Assembly: GCA_963793025.1 (NCBI GenBank)
Contig: CAWBYL010000005.1
Coordinates: forward strand, 248,001 to 312,000
Direction: 5' to 3'
Length of the DNA: 64,000 nt
Source of the DNA: CAWBYL01 sp963793025
GTDB lineage: Bacteria > Actinomycetota > Acidimicrobiia > Acidimicrobiales > Acidimicrobilacustridaceae
Part shown: in pieces, positions 25,142 through 32,131 of the stretch
How the letters are laid out: each line of letters begins with the position of its first letter
Position numbering within the stretch: the first letter of the stretch is position 1
Notes under the pieces: generated by a model
The model's database searches: none
Told to the model about the DNA's origin: nothing
What the model saw: only the letters and a program-made list of their open reading frames with translations
Made by a program: the position numbers and the translations under genes

Positions 25142-26089
25142 CTACGGATGTGCTGGAACCGATGTGCCGTACTCGGGTGCGGTCACCTGCTCGGTGGCTG
25201 TGGGGTCCGAGGGTGCAGCACGCCTCCACATCAGGACGAAGACCACAACGATGGTGATGCCGATGGTGTTGAGGATTGTGATCGACACGGTGACCAGCGG
25301 GTCGGTGCCGAAGGGGAAGATCATCATCAGCAGCATTGGGGCGATGTTGCGCACCGCCGTGGTCGCCTCCGTTGCGTGCCTGATTCCGACATCTCTGACC
25401 CGCACAGCGGTCACGAGTAGGTAGCCGCATCCGAGGCCGATGAAGGGGCCAGCAAACGCTGCGACGTAGCTCGCCGTGCCCCACTCCTCCACGAACAGAT
25501 CCCAATACGCAACCAGCGTGAAGTTGAGGTTGAACAGCAGGCACAGGATCGCAACTCGGGTGACCCACTCTGTCAACGGCGGCGCCAGGTCGGCCCACCA
25601 GGTGCGGAAGGCACACCCCAGGACCAAGGGGAGGAGCAAGAAGAGCAGCAGCGGCCATGCCACGTCCCAGACACCGACGCTGAGCGGCGCGTCAACGGCG
25701 TCGACGGCGAGGGGCAGCCCTATCGGCAGGGCGATGAGGGTCCCTGCGGTCAAGACCACCAACAGCGTGGTGGCGATGCTGACGTCCGCCTTGGCCAACC
25801 GTGCCAGGACGGGAGCGAATGGCATACCCGCGCAGAGGGCGGCGACGCAGAACCCGACCTTGATCTCCCCGGGGATCGAGGAAGCGATCGTCAGCAGATA
25901 GCCGACGAACAGGAGCGGGATGACGACGAAGTTGATCACCACGGCCCACACCACGATTTTCCAATGCCCGAAGGCGTGTGCCAGCAACTTGCCGATCGGA
26001 AGCCTCAGACCCAACGCGAACGAGTTCAGGATGACGAAGAGCACCCCGAAGCCGTTGATCAGGACGTCCGCAGTGGACGGAGTTGCCAT
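25142..26089 (-). CDS. Bile acid:sodium symporter (BASS) family transporter
   Basis: 315 residues with about nine or ten membrane helices. The N-terminal part (LINGFGVLFVILNSFALGLRLP) and VGFCVAALCAGMPFAPVLARLAKADVSIATTLL resemble the BASS/ArsB-ACR3 superfamily, including the Ala-Gly-Pro-rich crossover region. Such proteins import organic anions with sodium or export oxyanions. Start ATG is preceded by AAGGGAG. It is the largest single gene in the island and lies between hairpins L and M. Confidence 0.75.
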   Translation of the reverse strand: MATPSTADVLINGFGVLFVILNSFALGLRLPIGKLLAHAFGHWKIVVWAVVINFVVIPLLFVGYLLTIASSIPGEIKVGFCVAALCAGMPFAPVLARLAKADVSIATTLLVVLTAGTLIALPIGLPLAVDAVDAPLSVGVWDVAWPLLLFLLLPLVLGCAFRTWWADLAPPLTEWVTRVAILCLLFNLNFTLVAYWDLFVEEWGTASYVAAFAGPFIGLGCGYLLVTAVRVRDVGIRHATEATTAVRNIAPMLLMMIFPFGTDPLVTVSITILNTIGITIVVVFVLMWRRAAPSDPTATEQVTAPEYGTSVPAHP

Positions 26090-26217
26090 ATCGCTCCCTT
26101 GTCATCGCAAGGGCCTGGTGATGTTCCGCCTTGCCCCGCGACCGCAGACCGCTACCGGCTGGGACTCCATCATGGACCAGGGAACGGTGGCGTATCCCGA
26201 AGTGCCGATTCGCGTCA

Positions 26218-26242
26218 CCGACTGCCGGCGATCGGGGACGGC
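26218..26242 (+). repeat. Boundary hairpin M (weak)
   Basis: Core GCCGGCGATCGGGGACGGC, close to hairpin D. Short arms CCG/CGG and CC/GG only. It ends at the base before the Doc toxin stop at 26243. Confidence 0.4.
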
Positions 26243-26632
26243 TCAGGGTTCGAGCAGCGCCTGGAGGCGGGCGGCGATGTCGCTGACCTCAGGATGAGTC
26301 GTGGTCGCCCACATCATGAAGTCGTAGACGGCACCGTTCGTGGCTTGGGTCGTGGTGACACCGTTGAGATCGAGGAACACCGCTGTGGCCAGCCAACCGA
26401 GGCGCTTGTTGCCATCCACCAGCGCATGGTTCTGCAACAGCGACTGCAGCATTGCTGCCGCTTTCGACATCAGGTCCGGGTACGCATCCTGTCCACCGAC
26501 GGTGGCCTGGGGACGCGCCGCGGCCGAGGCCAGTAGACCCCCGTCACGAAGCGGGGGTGGTTCGCCGAGCAGATCGACCGCCAAGGCGAGGAGGTCATCG
26601 ACGTCGAGGTACTCGACCTCGTCGGCGGTCAC
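26243..26632 (-). CDS. Doc-family (Fic fold) toxin
   Basis: 129 residues. The catalytic Fic/Doc motif HALVDGNKRLGW lies near residue 90, preceded by a helix QSLLQN. Doc toxins phosphorylate elongation factor Tu and block translation, while other Fic proteins AMPylate targets; the motif HxxxDGNKR (with Asp) favours Doc. The GTG start overlaps the antitoxin stop by four bases. Residues of an inhibitory helix are absent, consistent with inhibition by the partner. Confidence 0.87.
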   Translation of the reverse strand: MTADEVEYLDVDDLLALAVDLLGEPPPLRDGGLLASAAARPQATVGGQDAYPDLMSKAAAMLQSLLQNHALVDGNKRLGWLATAVFLDLNGVTTTQATNGAVYDFMMWATTTHPEVSDIAARLQALLEP

Positions 26633-26832
26633 TGGCCGAGGCGATCCAAGGCTTCAGCGTGCGCCTCACGTACCCGTGCCGATGCTGTCGTGACGCGGGT
26701 CCGGTGCTGGGACCGCTCGACGTACTCGCGCACCGCACGACGTGCCGCGTCTTGCATCGAGATCCCCTCGCGCCGGGCCTGGTCGCGCAGCGCGTCCTGC
26801 TCCTCGTCCGTCAGTCGTAACGTCATCGGCAT
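26629..26832 (-). CDS. Ribbon-helix-helix antitoxin of the Doc toxin
   Basis: 67 residues starting MPMTLRLTDEEQDALRDQARREGISMQDAARRAVREYVER, a CopG/Arc-type ribbon-helix-helix domain, with an acidic tail ending EALDRLGQ. The usual Doc partner is Phd, so a ribbon-helix-helix partner is a shuffled pairing. Start 26832 rather than 26904 is supported by TACCAT seven bases upstream on the minus strand. Confidence 0.78.
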   Translation of the reverse strand: MPMTLRLTDEEQDALRDQARREGISMQDAARRAVREYVERSQHRTRVTTASARVREAHAEALDRLGQ

Positions 26833-27076
26833 GACCGGGATGGTATCAAAGTGACACTGCCCTGGAAGTGTTGTTACAGGGACGGTCGATATCGCCTCGG
26901 CCAACCCGGACGCAGGGGACCGGTGGACGGAGGGGTCCGTGTCTCAGGCGCCCCTGCCGGTCAGAGCGACGCGGTCGATGTCGACCAGGGGGAGCCGTGT
27001 CGCACATCACCGGATCCGGCATGGGAACTCGCGGTCGGGACCTGTCCCGGCATCCAGATGAAGCTCCTAGTGAGTG

Positions 27077-27268
27077 TCAAGGGTCGATCCCGAACGCAGT
27101 GATGGTGCCGTGCCTGCGGGCCCGCCCCAGCAGGTCCCGGTAGCCGTCAGCGGTGGTGGCGAAGCTGGCGACGTCGATCACGCCGCCCACCTGGTCGAGC
27201 GCGGCGGCGACGTGGATCTCGGCGTGGGTGTCGACGCCCACCGTGATCGAGGTGGTCGTGTCGGTCAT
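27077..27268 (-). pseudogene. IS110-family transposase, N-terminal remnant
   Basis: About 63 residues remain: MTDTTTSITVGVDTHAEIHVAAALDQVGGVIDVASFATTADGYRDLL, the start of the DEDD RuvC-like domain with its first Asp in VGVDTH. The reading stops after TITAFGIDP, so the rest of the DEDD domain and the C-terminal Tnp20 serine domain are gone. The following bases (minus strand TTGACACTCACTAGGAGC) resemble the right-end region of IS110 elements, suggesting an internal deletion that kept both ends. It is not expected to be active. Confidence 0.7.
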
Positions 27269-27477
27269 CATGGTCATGCAGCCGTCCGGTGTCGTAGCTG
27301 ACGGGTTGCGCCGCACCTGCTTCACGACCGACGGTCACACTCACGAGGCCTCTTGCAGAGGCTCCTCGTAGGTCACGCCGTTCCGCTGGTGGTGCTGAGG
27401 TGAGCTCCTGGCCCGGCCGACGCTTCACCGTCGGGACAGCCCTGTCGGACGTCAGCAAGTCTGCGGGTCAGGACGGG
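27269..27477 (-). mobile_element. Non-coding left end of the IS110 remnant
   Basis: The 200 bases upstream of the transposase start hold no convincing gene. A six-pair hairpin (GCCTCT/AGAGGC, three-base loop) lies at 27348-27362. In IS110 elements the left non-coding end encodes the bridge RNA that specifies target and donor DNA, so a bridge RNA relic could lie here; I cannot confirm its loops by eye. Confidence 0.35.
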
Positions 27478-27852
27478 TCAGGGGCACACCCCGCCAGCCT
27501 CACGAACCAGCACCGACCCGACGCGGATGGGCTGTGCAGAAGACCCGGCGATCTCCCGGTCCGGGCGACGTTTCATCGAGAGCTGACGCCGCTGCCGGGG
27601 ATGCGGGTCGAACGGGATGCCGGCCGGTTCGCCCTCGACTCGGAGTCGAGCATCGATCGAGCGCAGAGCCTCTCCAAGACGTTCGAGGTTGTCGTCCCCT
27701 CCCGAGGGGCAGATGTCGATGTCGACGGTTGCGTGGCCCGTGTCGTGGAGGCGGGCCGCCACACCGCCGATGACGATGAAGACCACGTTGTGGTCGAGTA
27801 GGACGCGACAGACAGCCGCGATGCGCTCGTCGTCGATCTCGTGTTCAGCCAC
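27478..27852 (-). CDS. MNT-type nucleotidyltransferase, C-terminally altered
   Basis: 124 residues. The N-terminal 65 residues match nucleotidyltransferase-fold proteins of antitoxin/AbiEii-like systems: FIVIGGVAARLHDTGHATVDIDICPSGGDDNLERL, with the GG and DxD metal motif. After IPFDPHP the sequence becomes Arg/Gln-rich with no family resemblance, and the switch occurs near boundary motif N at 27544. The original C terminus was probably replaced by cassette sequence. It follows the HTH gene with an eight-base overlap, so the pair forms one operon. Confidence 0.65.
   Translation of the reverse strand: MAEHEIDDERIAAVCRVLLDHNVVFIVIGGVAARLHDTGHATVDIDICPSGGDDNLERLGEALRSIDARLRVEGEPAGIPFDPHPRQRRQLSMKRRPDREIAGSSAQPIRVGSVLVREAGGVCP
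27544..27565 (+). repeat. Boundary motif N (weak)
   Basis: CCCGGCGAT followed by a five-pair stem CCCGG/CCGGG. The arms differ in position from the other copies, so membership is tentative; it sits where the nucleotidyltransferase loses its family similarity. Confidence 0.3.
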
Positions 27853-28162
27853 GGCTGCTCACGAGGCGGTAGCCCTGCGCCTGCAGCCGCTCGCGGTCCC
27901 GGTCGTCGAGCGACCGTTCCCATTCCGCCAGGATCTGGTCGTGGCGGTCCTGCTGGGTGAGCTCCATGCGGAGGTCGAGCCCCGCCCGGCCGAGGAGCCG
28001 AAGCAGCGTGGGCAGGGTCGGCTGACGGTGACCGGACTCGTAGGCCGACAGCGTCGGCTGGGCGATACCGAGCAGCTCGGCGAACGCGGTCTGCGACAAG
28101 CCGAGCTGACCGCGTGCAGAAACGAGCAGGGCGCCTGCGATCTGCTCCTCGAGCCGCTTCAT
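27845..28162 (-). CDS. HTH (Xre-family) regulator paired with a nucleotidyltransferase
   Basis: 105 residues. A helix-turn-helix of the Cro/C1 type occupies about residues 12-65: GALLVSARGQLGLSQTAFAELLGIAQPTLSAYESGHRQPTLPTLLRLL. The C-terminal helices (EWERSLDDRDRERLQAQGY) may contact the partner. HTH plus nucleotidyltransferase pairs behave as toxin-antitoxin-like or immunity modules. The start MKRLEEQ at 28162 is preferred over 28168 because TACGCT (28169-28174) ends six bases before it. Confidence 0.8.
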   Translation of the reverse strand: MKRLEEQIAGALLVSARGQLGLSQTAFAELLGIAQPTLSAYESGHRQPTLPTLLRLLGRAGLDLRMELTQQDRHDQILAEWERSLDDRDRERLQAQGYRLVSSRG

Positions 28163-28279
28163 GGCCATAGCGTATCGTCTATGAGGCAGGAGGGGAAGCG
28201 GTCAGGCCGGCACCGGTGGCTGCCAGTTCTCGGCGATCGCACGACGTTCGACGGACGGCGACGTCCGAGCAGGCTCCGG

Positions 28280-28614
28280 CTCAGGTCAGAGGTAGGAAGC
28301 CACTGCACATGATTCGCAGCCATGAGATCTTCTCATCATCGATCTGGAAGTACGCCTGTTGTTCGATGACGAACTCGCCCTCGGGGCGCTTGACCTTGAA
28401 TCTGTAGCTGACGCGATCGAGTGCACCCACGCTGTCGGTCTCGACAGCAAGTAGCTCGGTTATCTCTCGCTCGTCGTCGAACCACGTTCCGAGAATCGTC
28501 TCATCGACGATGATGTCGATATCGGTCGGTCGCCTGCGGCCCGACGCGCGACCGCCCGACAGTGGCAGGATCCACGTCGACGGTCATGACCATCGTCTGC
28601 TCGGACGTGGCCAT
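28280..28614 (-). pseudogene. Frameshifted SnoaL/NTF2-like protein remnant
   Basis: A minus-strand reading ending at 28280 encodes about 80 coherent residues (DIDIIVDETILGTWFDDERE, then VSYRFKVKRPEGEFVIEQQAY and ISWLRIMCSGFLPL), typical of an NTF2-like/SnoaL cone fold. It has no ATG, GTG or TTG start in its own frame. The adjacent frame supplies MATSEQTMVMTVDVDPATVG from 28614, and the two join near 28535, so one base was probably lost or gained. Base composition is slightly less GC-rich than the neighbours. It lies at the right edge of the island. Confidence 0.45.
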
Positions 28615-28763
28615 GTCGGTACGTGCGTAAGGTCAGCAACCGGGGGAGGCAGCGCGCTGATGAACATCGTGGTGTGGGTCCTCGTCGACGAGGTCACGGA
28701 GGATCACATGGACAGCGTTCTCACTCGCCGCGCGGGCGAGGTCGTCACGTCGAGGGACGCGGC

Positions 28764-29210
28764 ATGAGCGATCAGCCGATCCCGGTGACGACCGTCGAGA
28801 TGCCCTACGTGCGAACGTTGGGGCCGGTGATGTCGCGATTCTTCACGGGCCTACGTGATCGCGAGATCTGGGCGAACCGGACCCAGGGGGGCACAGTGAT
28901 GTGCCCGCCGTTCGAGTACGACCCTTCATCGGGTCACGACGCCAGCGACGAGTGGGTGCAGCTCGAAGGTTCGGGCACGGTCACGACCTGGGCGTGGATC
29001 GATGAGCCGTTGCGGAACCACCTCCTCCAGGAGCCGTTCGCCTGGTGCCTGATCCGACTCGACGGGGCCGACACCGACCTCGTCCACGCGGTCCGGGTGG
29101 CCGACAAGGGCCAGATGCGCTCGGGGATGCGGGTCGCGGTGCGGTGGCGTGACGAACGAGTCGGCGGCATCAGGGACATCGAGTGCTTCGAGCCGGAGGG
29201 CGTGCAGTGA
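28764..29210 (+). CDS. DUF35 OB-fold protein
   Basis: 148 residues. The segment FTGLRDREIWANRTQGGTVMCPPFEYDP precedes an OB-like domain (QLEGSGTVTTWAWIDEPL and CLIRLDGADTDLVHAVRVADKGQMRSGMRVAVRW). The usual zinc-ribbon Cys pairs are reduced, only one Cys near residue 52 being obvious. DUF35 proteins bind thiolase-fold enzymes and present acyl-CoA substrates. GAGGGA upstream supports the ATG. It is the first gene of a four-gene operon and overlaps the next by four bases. Confidence 0.78.
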   Translation: MSDQPIPVTTVEMPYVRTLGPVMSRFFTGLRDREIWANRTQGGTVMCPPFEYDPSSGHDASDEWVQLEGSGTVTTWAWIDEPLRNHLLQEPFAWCLIRLDGADTDLVHAVRVADKGQMRSGMRVAVRWRDERVGGIRDIECFEPEGVQ

Positions 29211-29728
29211 CCGACCCCGTCATCACCATCGAGTCGCTGGTGTCGCTCGACTACGAGCGCCCGCTGACCCTCGCCAGCCGCCAGTACCTCGCCGCCATCC
29301 GTGAGGGCCGGATCCTCGGGCACCGCTGCCCGTCGTGTGGACGTGTCTTCACCCCGCCCAAGGGCTACTGCCCCATCTGCACGGTGCAGACGGGCGAGGC
29401 CGACGAGATCGAGCTCTCCCCGATGGGCACCCTCGTCGGCTTCAGCATCCTCAACCCCGACTCGCTGCACCAGGGCGACGACTCCGTGGTGCGGGGCACG
29501 GTGCTGCTCGACGGGAGCGACGTGACCCTGACCGGGGAGCTCACCGACGTGGCGCCCGACGACGCCCATCCCGGGATCCGGCTCCGAGCGGTGTTCGCCG
29601 ACCTCTCCGCCCTCGAGGGAGCCCTCGGCGAATGGGGCGGCGCTGGAATCAGAGGGTGGGAGCGCTCGGGTGAGCCTGACGTGGCCGCCGACGAGATCGC
29701 CCGGTTCGACACCGGAGGTGCGATCTGA
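29207..29728 (+). CDS. Zinc-ribbon DUF35 OB-fold protein
   Basis: 173 residues. A helical N terminus (LTLASRQYLAAIREGRILGHR) leads to a four-Cys zinc ribbon, CPSCGRVFTPPKGYCPIC, then the OB domain (TLVGFSILNPDSLHQGDDSVVRGTVLLDGSDVTLTGEL). This is the ChsH2/DUF35 layout that partners with Ltp2-type aldolases or thiolases. Its GTG start overlaps the previous stop by four bases and its stop overlaps the next ATG by one, so it is stoichiometrically coupled to both. Confidence 0.84.
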   Translation: MTDPVITIESLVSLDYERPLTLASRQYLAAIREGRILGHRCPSCGRVFTPPKGYCPICTVQTGEADEIELSPMGTLVGFSILNPDSLHQGDDSVVRGTVLLDGSDVTLTGELTDVAPDDAHPGIRLRAVFADLSALEGALGEWGGAGIRGWERSGEPDVAADEIARFDTGGAI

Positions 29729-30780
29729 TGCGCGACGTCGCCGTGGTCGCCTTCGCCCAGGGTCCGCTCGTCCGACGCCAGGCGGATCACAGCGAGCCGG
29801 GCATGATCCTGCCGGTCGTCAACGACGTCTACGCGCAGTCCGGCCTCCAACGCTCCGAGATCGACTTCGTCGTGTCCGGCAGCGCCGACTACCTCGCAGG
29901 CCAGAGCTTCGCCTTCATCCAGGGCTTGGACGGCGTCGGGGCCTGGCCTCCCATCTCGGAGTCCCACGTCGAGATGGACGGTGCCTGGGCGCTGTACGAG
30001 GCGTGGATGATGCTGCAGATCGGTCATGCCGACACGGCGCTGGTCTATGGCTTCGGCAAGTCGTCCTCCGGCAACCTCCGCGAGGTGCTGACCACGCAGC
30101 TCGACCCGTATTACCTGGCGCCGACGGGGATCGACTGCATCGCCACCGCCGCGATGCAGGCGCGTGCCCTGCTCGAACGGTCCGACTACACCGAGCGCGA
30201 CATGGCCGAGGTGGCGTCGCGATCTCGCCGGTCGGCGATGAGCAACCCGCACGCCCAGGTCCGGGGCGACGTCACCGCCACCGACCTCCTGGACGAGCCG
30301 TACTGGGTCGACCCGCTCCGGAAGCACGACTGCCCACCGATCACCGACGGCGCCGCCGCGGTGGTTCTCGTCGCCGGCGATCGGGCCCGGGACACGTGCG
30401 AGCGGCCGGGCTGGATCCGCGGCATCGAGCACAGCATCGACCCGCACTACCTCGGGACCCGTGATCTCACCGTGTCGCCCTCGACGGCGTCGAGCGGCCA
30501 GAAGCTGGGAGCGCACGACGGCATCGAGGTGGCCGAGCTCTCGAGCAGCTTCACCCACCAGGAGCTGATCCTGCGAGACGCGCTCCGGCTGGGTGCCGAC
30601 ACCGAGATCAACCCCTCGGGGGGTCCGCTCGCCGCCAACCCGCTCATGGCCACAGGCCTCATCCGGGTGGGCGAAGCGTTCGATCGGATCCGCAACGACG
30701 GCAGGCGCCGGGTGCTGGCGCACGCCACGTCCGGTCACTGCCTGCAACAGAACCTCGTCTGCGTCCTGGAAGGTGACTGA
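29728..30780 (+). CDS. Thiolase-fold protein without the nucleophilic Cys (Ltp2-like)
   Basis: 350 residues of SCP2-type thiolase fold: DVAVVAFAQGP start, CPPITDGAAAVVLVAGDRA, ELSSSFTHQELILRDAL and NPSGGPLAANPLMATGLIRVGEA. Where thiolases have Cys in the N-terminal CxTG segment this protein has ESHVEMDGAWAL, so it cannot form the usual acyl-enzyme. Ltp2-type aldolases, which release propionyl-CoA from sterol side chains with a DUF35 partner, also lack it. I infer an aldolase or scaffold role rather than thiolysis. Confidence 0.8.
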   Translation: MRDVAVVAFAQGPLVRRQADHSEPGMILPVVNDVYAQSGLQRSEIDFVVSGSADYLAGQSFAFIQGLDGVGAWPPISESHVEMDGAWALYEAWMMLQIGHADTALVYGFGKSSSGNLREVLTTQLDPYYLAPTGIDCIATAAMQARALLERSDYTERDMAEVASRSRRSAMSNPHAQVRGDVTATDLLDEPYWVDPLRKHDCPPITDGAAAVVLVAGDRARDTCERPGWIRGIEHSIDPHYLGTRDLTVSPSTASSGQKLGAHDGIEVAELSSSFTHQELILRDALRLGADTEINPSGGPLAANPLMATGLIRVGEAFDRIRNDGRRRVLAHATSGHCLQQNLVCVLEGD

Positions 30781-30781
30781 G

Positions 30782-31921
30782 ATGGCCGAACGCTGTGCGA
30801 TCGTCGGGATCGGCATCTCCGACCACAAGCGGGTCCGTGCCGACCTGTCGATGCCTGGCCTCCTCCGGGAAGCGGCGAACCGCGCCCTCGCCGACGCCGA
30901 GATGGACTGGGACGACATCGATGCGGTCGTGTTCGGCAAGGCGCCGGACCAGTTCGAGGGCGTGATGCAACCCGAGCTGTTCCTGTCGGACGCGATGGGC
31001 TGCGCTGGGAAGCCGATGATCCGCATGCACACCGCCGGCAGCGTCGGTGCCCACACCGCCATCTTCGGCGCCCACCTGATCGAGTCGGGCCTGTTCGAGT
31101 CCGTGCTCGCTGTCGCGTTCGAGAAGCAGTCCGAGACCAACACGGCCCGCATCCTCGGCGGCGGCTCCCGCGGGGGCGCGGGCGTCGCGTTCGCCCCGTC
31201 GATCAACGAGTACATCCAGCGGAGCGGCGCACCCGCGCACGTCGGTCCGATGGTCGCGGTGAAGGACCGGCTCAACGCTCTCAAGAACCCGCACGCCCAG
31301 CTGAAGATCCCCGACATCACCATCGAGAAGGTGATGGAGTCGGAGATGGTGATCCCGCCGTTGCGGCGCCTGGAGTGCTGCCCGACCTCGGACGGGGCCG
31401 GAGCGATCATCTTCACCAGCGAGCGGAAGGTGCCCAAGACGCCGCGTAGGCCGGCCTGGCTGCACGCCAGCTCCACCCGCACTGAAGCCATGGGTCACCC
31501 GAGCAGGAGTTGGGTCAGCCCTCTGGCCGGCCAGCTGTGCGCCCAGGACGTCTATCGCCAGGCGGGCATCACCAACCCGATCGAGGAGCTCGACGCCGCC
31601 GAGATCTACGTGCCCTTCAGCTGGTTCGAGCCGATGTGGCTCGAGAACCTCGGGATCGTCGAGGAGAACAAGGGCTGGGAGCTCACCGAGTCCGGTGCCA
31701 CCTCGCTCGAAGGCCGGTTCCCCGTCAACCCGTCGGGAGGTGTGCTCTCCGCCAACGCCATCGGAGCCGCAGGCCTGATTCGATGCGCCGAGGCCGCCAT
31801 GCAGGTTCGCGGTACCGCCGGCGAGCACCAGGTCGACGGGGCCCGGAAGGCCATGGGGCACGCCTACGGCGGCGGATCGAACTACTTCGCGATCTGGATC
31901 GTCGGGGCCGACAAACCTTGA
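30782..31921 (+). CDS. Thiolase-fold protein without the nucleophilic Cys
   Basis: 379 residues. Signatures of the same family are AERCAIVGIGISDHKR at the start, CCPTSDGAGAIIFTSERK, and FPVNPSGGVLSANAIGAAGLIRCAEAAMQVRG. The N-terminal nucleophile position reads MHTAGSVGAHTA, again without Cys. It follows the previous gene after one base, so the operon encodes two DUF35 proteins and two thiolase-fold proteins, probably forming heteromeric complexes. A strong terminator follows at 31963. Confidence 0.82.
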   Translation: MAERCAIVGIGISDHKRVRADLSMPGLLREAANRALADAEMDWDDIDAVVFGKAPDQFEGVMQPELFLSDAMGCAGKPMIRMHTAGSVGAHTAIFGAHLIESGLFESVLAVAFEKQSETNTARILGGGSRGGAGVAFAPSINEYIQRSGAPAHVGPMVAVKDRLNALKNPHAQLKIPDITIEKVMESEMVIPPLRRLECCPTSDGAGAIIFTSERKVPKTPRRPAWLHASSTRTEAMGHPSRSWVSPLAGQLCAQDVYRQAGITNPIEELDAAEIYVPFSWFEPMWLENLGIVEENKGWELTESGATSLEGRFPVNPSGGVLSANAIGAAGLIRCAEAAMQVRGTAGEHQVDGARKAMGHAYGGGSNYFAIWIVGADKP

Positions 31922-31962
31922 CGGCGGGCTGCCAGCAGCACCGTCCGACCTTGGGTGAACGT

Positions 31963-31991
31963 CCCGCTCCCGGTGGCCGCCCGGGAGCGGG
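31963..31991 (+). terminator. Terminator after the thiolase-fold operon
   Basis: Perfect 11-pair stem, CCCGCTCCCGG (31963-31973) with its complement (31981-31991), and a seven-base loop. No T-run follows. Confidence 0.75.
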
Positions 31992-32001
31992 TACGTCGCG
32001 T

Positions 32002-32085
32002 GCCGTCGAGATCGACGTCGCAACCATCTTCGATGTTCGAGACGGCCTCATCAGCAGCCTTGCCGACCACCACCGCAACTCCTGA
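32002..32085 (+). pseudogene. C-terminal scrap of a SnoaL/NTF2-like gene
   Basis: The 27 codons before the TGA at 32085 read AVEIDVATIFDVRDGLISSL then ADHHRNS, the characteristic end of SnoaL-like cyclase/isomerase proteins. Nothing upstream belongs to such a protein, since the operon terminator lies immediately before it. It is a leftover of a deletion and not expected to be expressed. Confidence 0.45.
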
Positions 32086-32131
32086 GGGGGCGTGCGATGA
32101 GCTCGGCGATCATCTCGTCCACGGGGGCCGG

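Noticed and set aside
28510..28767. An 85-codon plus-strand frame ending just after the start of the DUF35 gene
   Set aside because: It has no recognisable domain, no ribosome binding site, and overlaps the protein-like reading on the minus strand.
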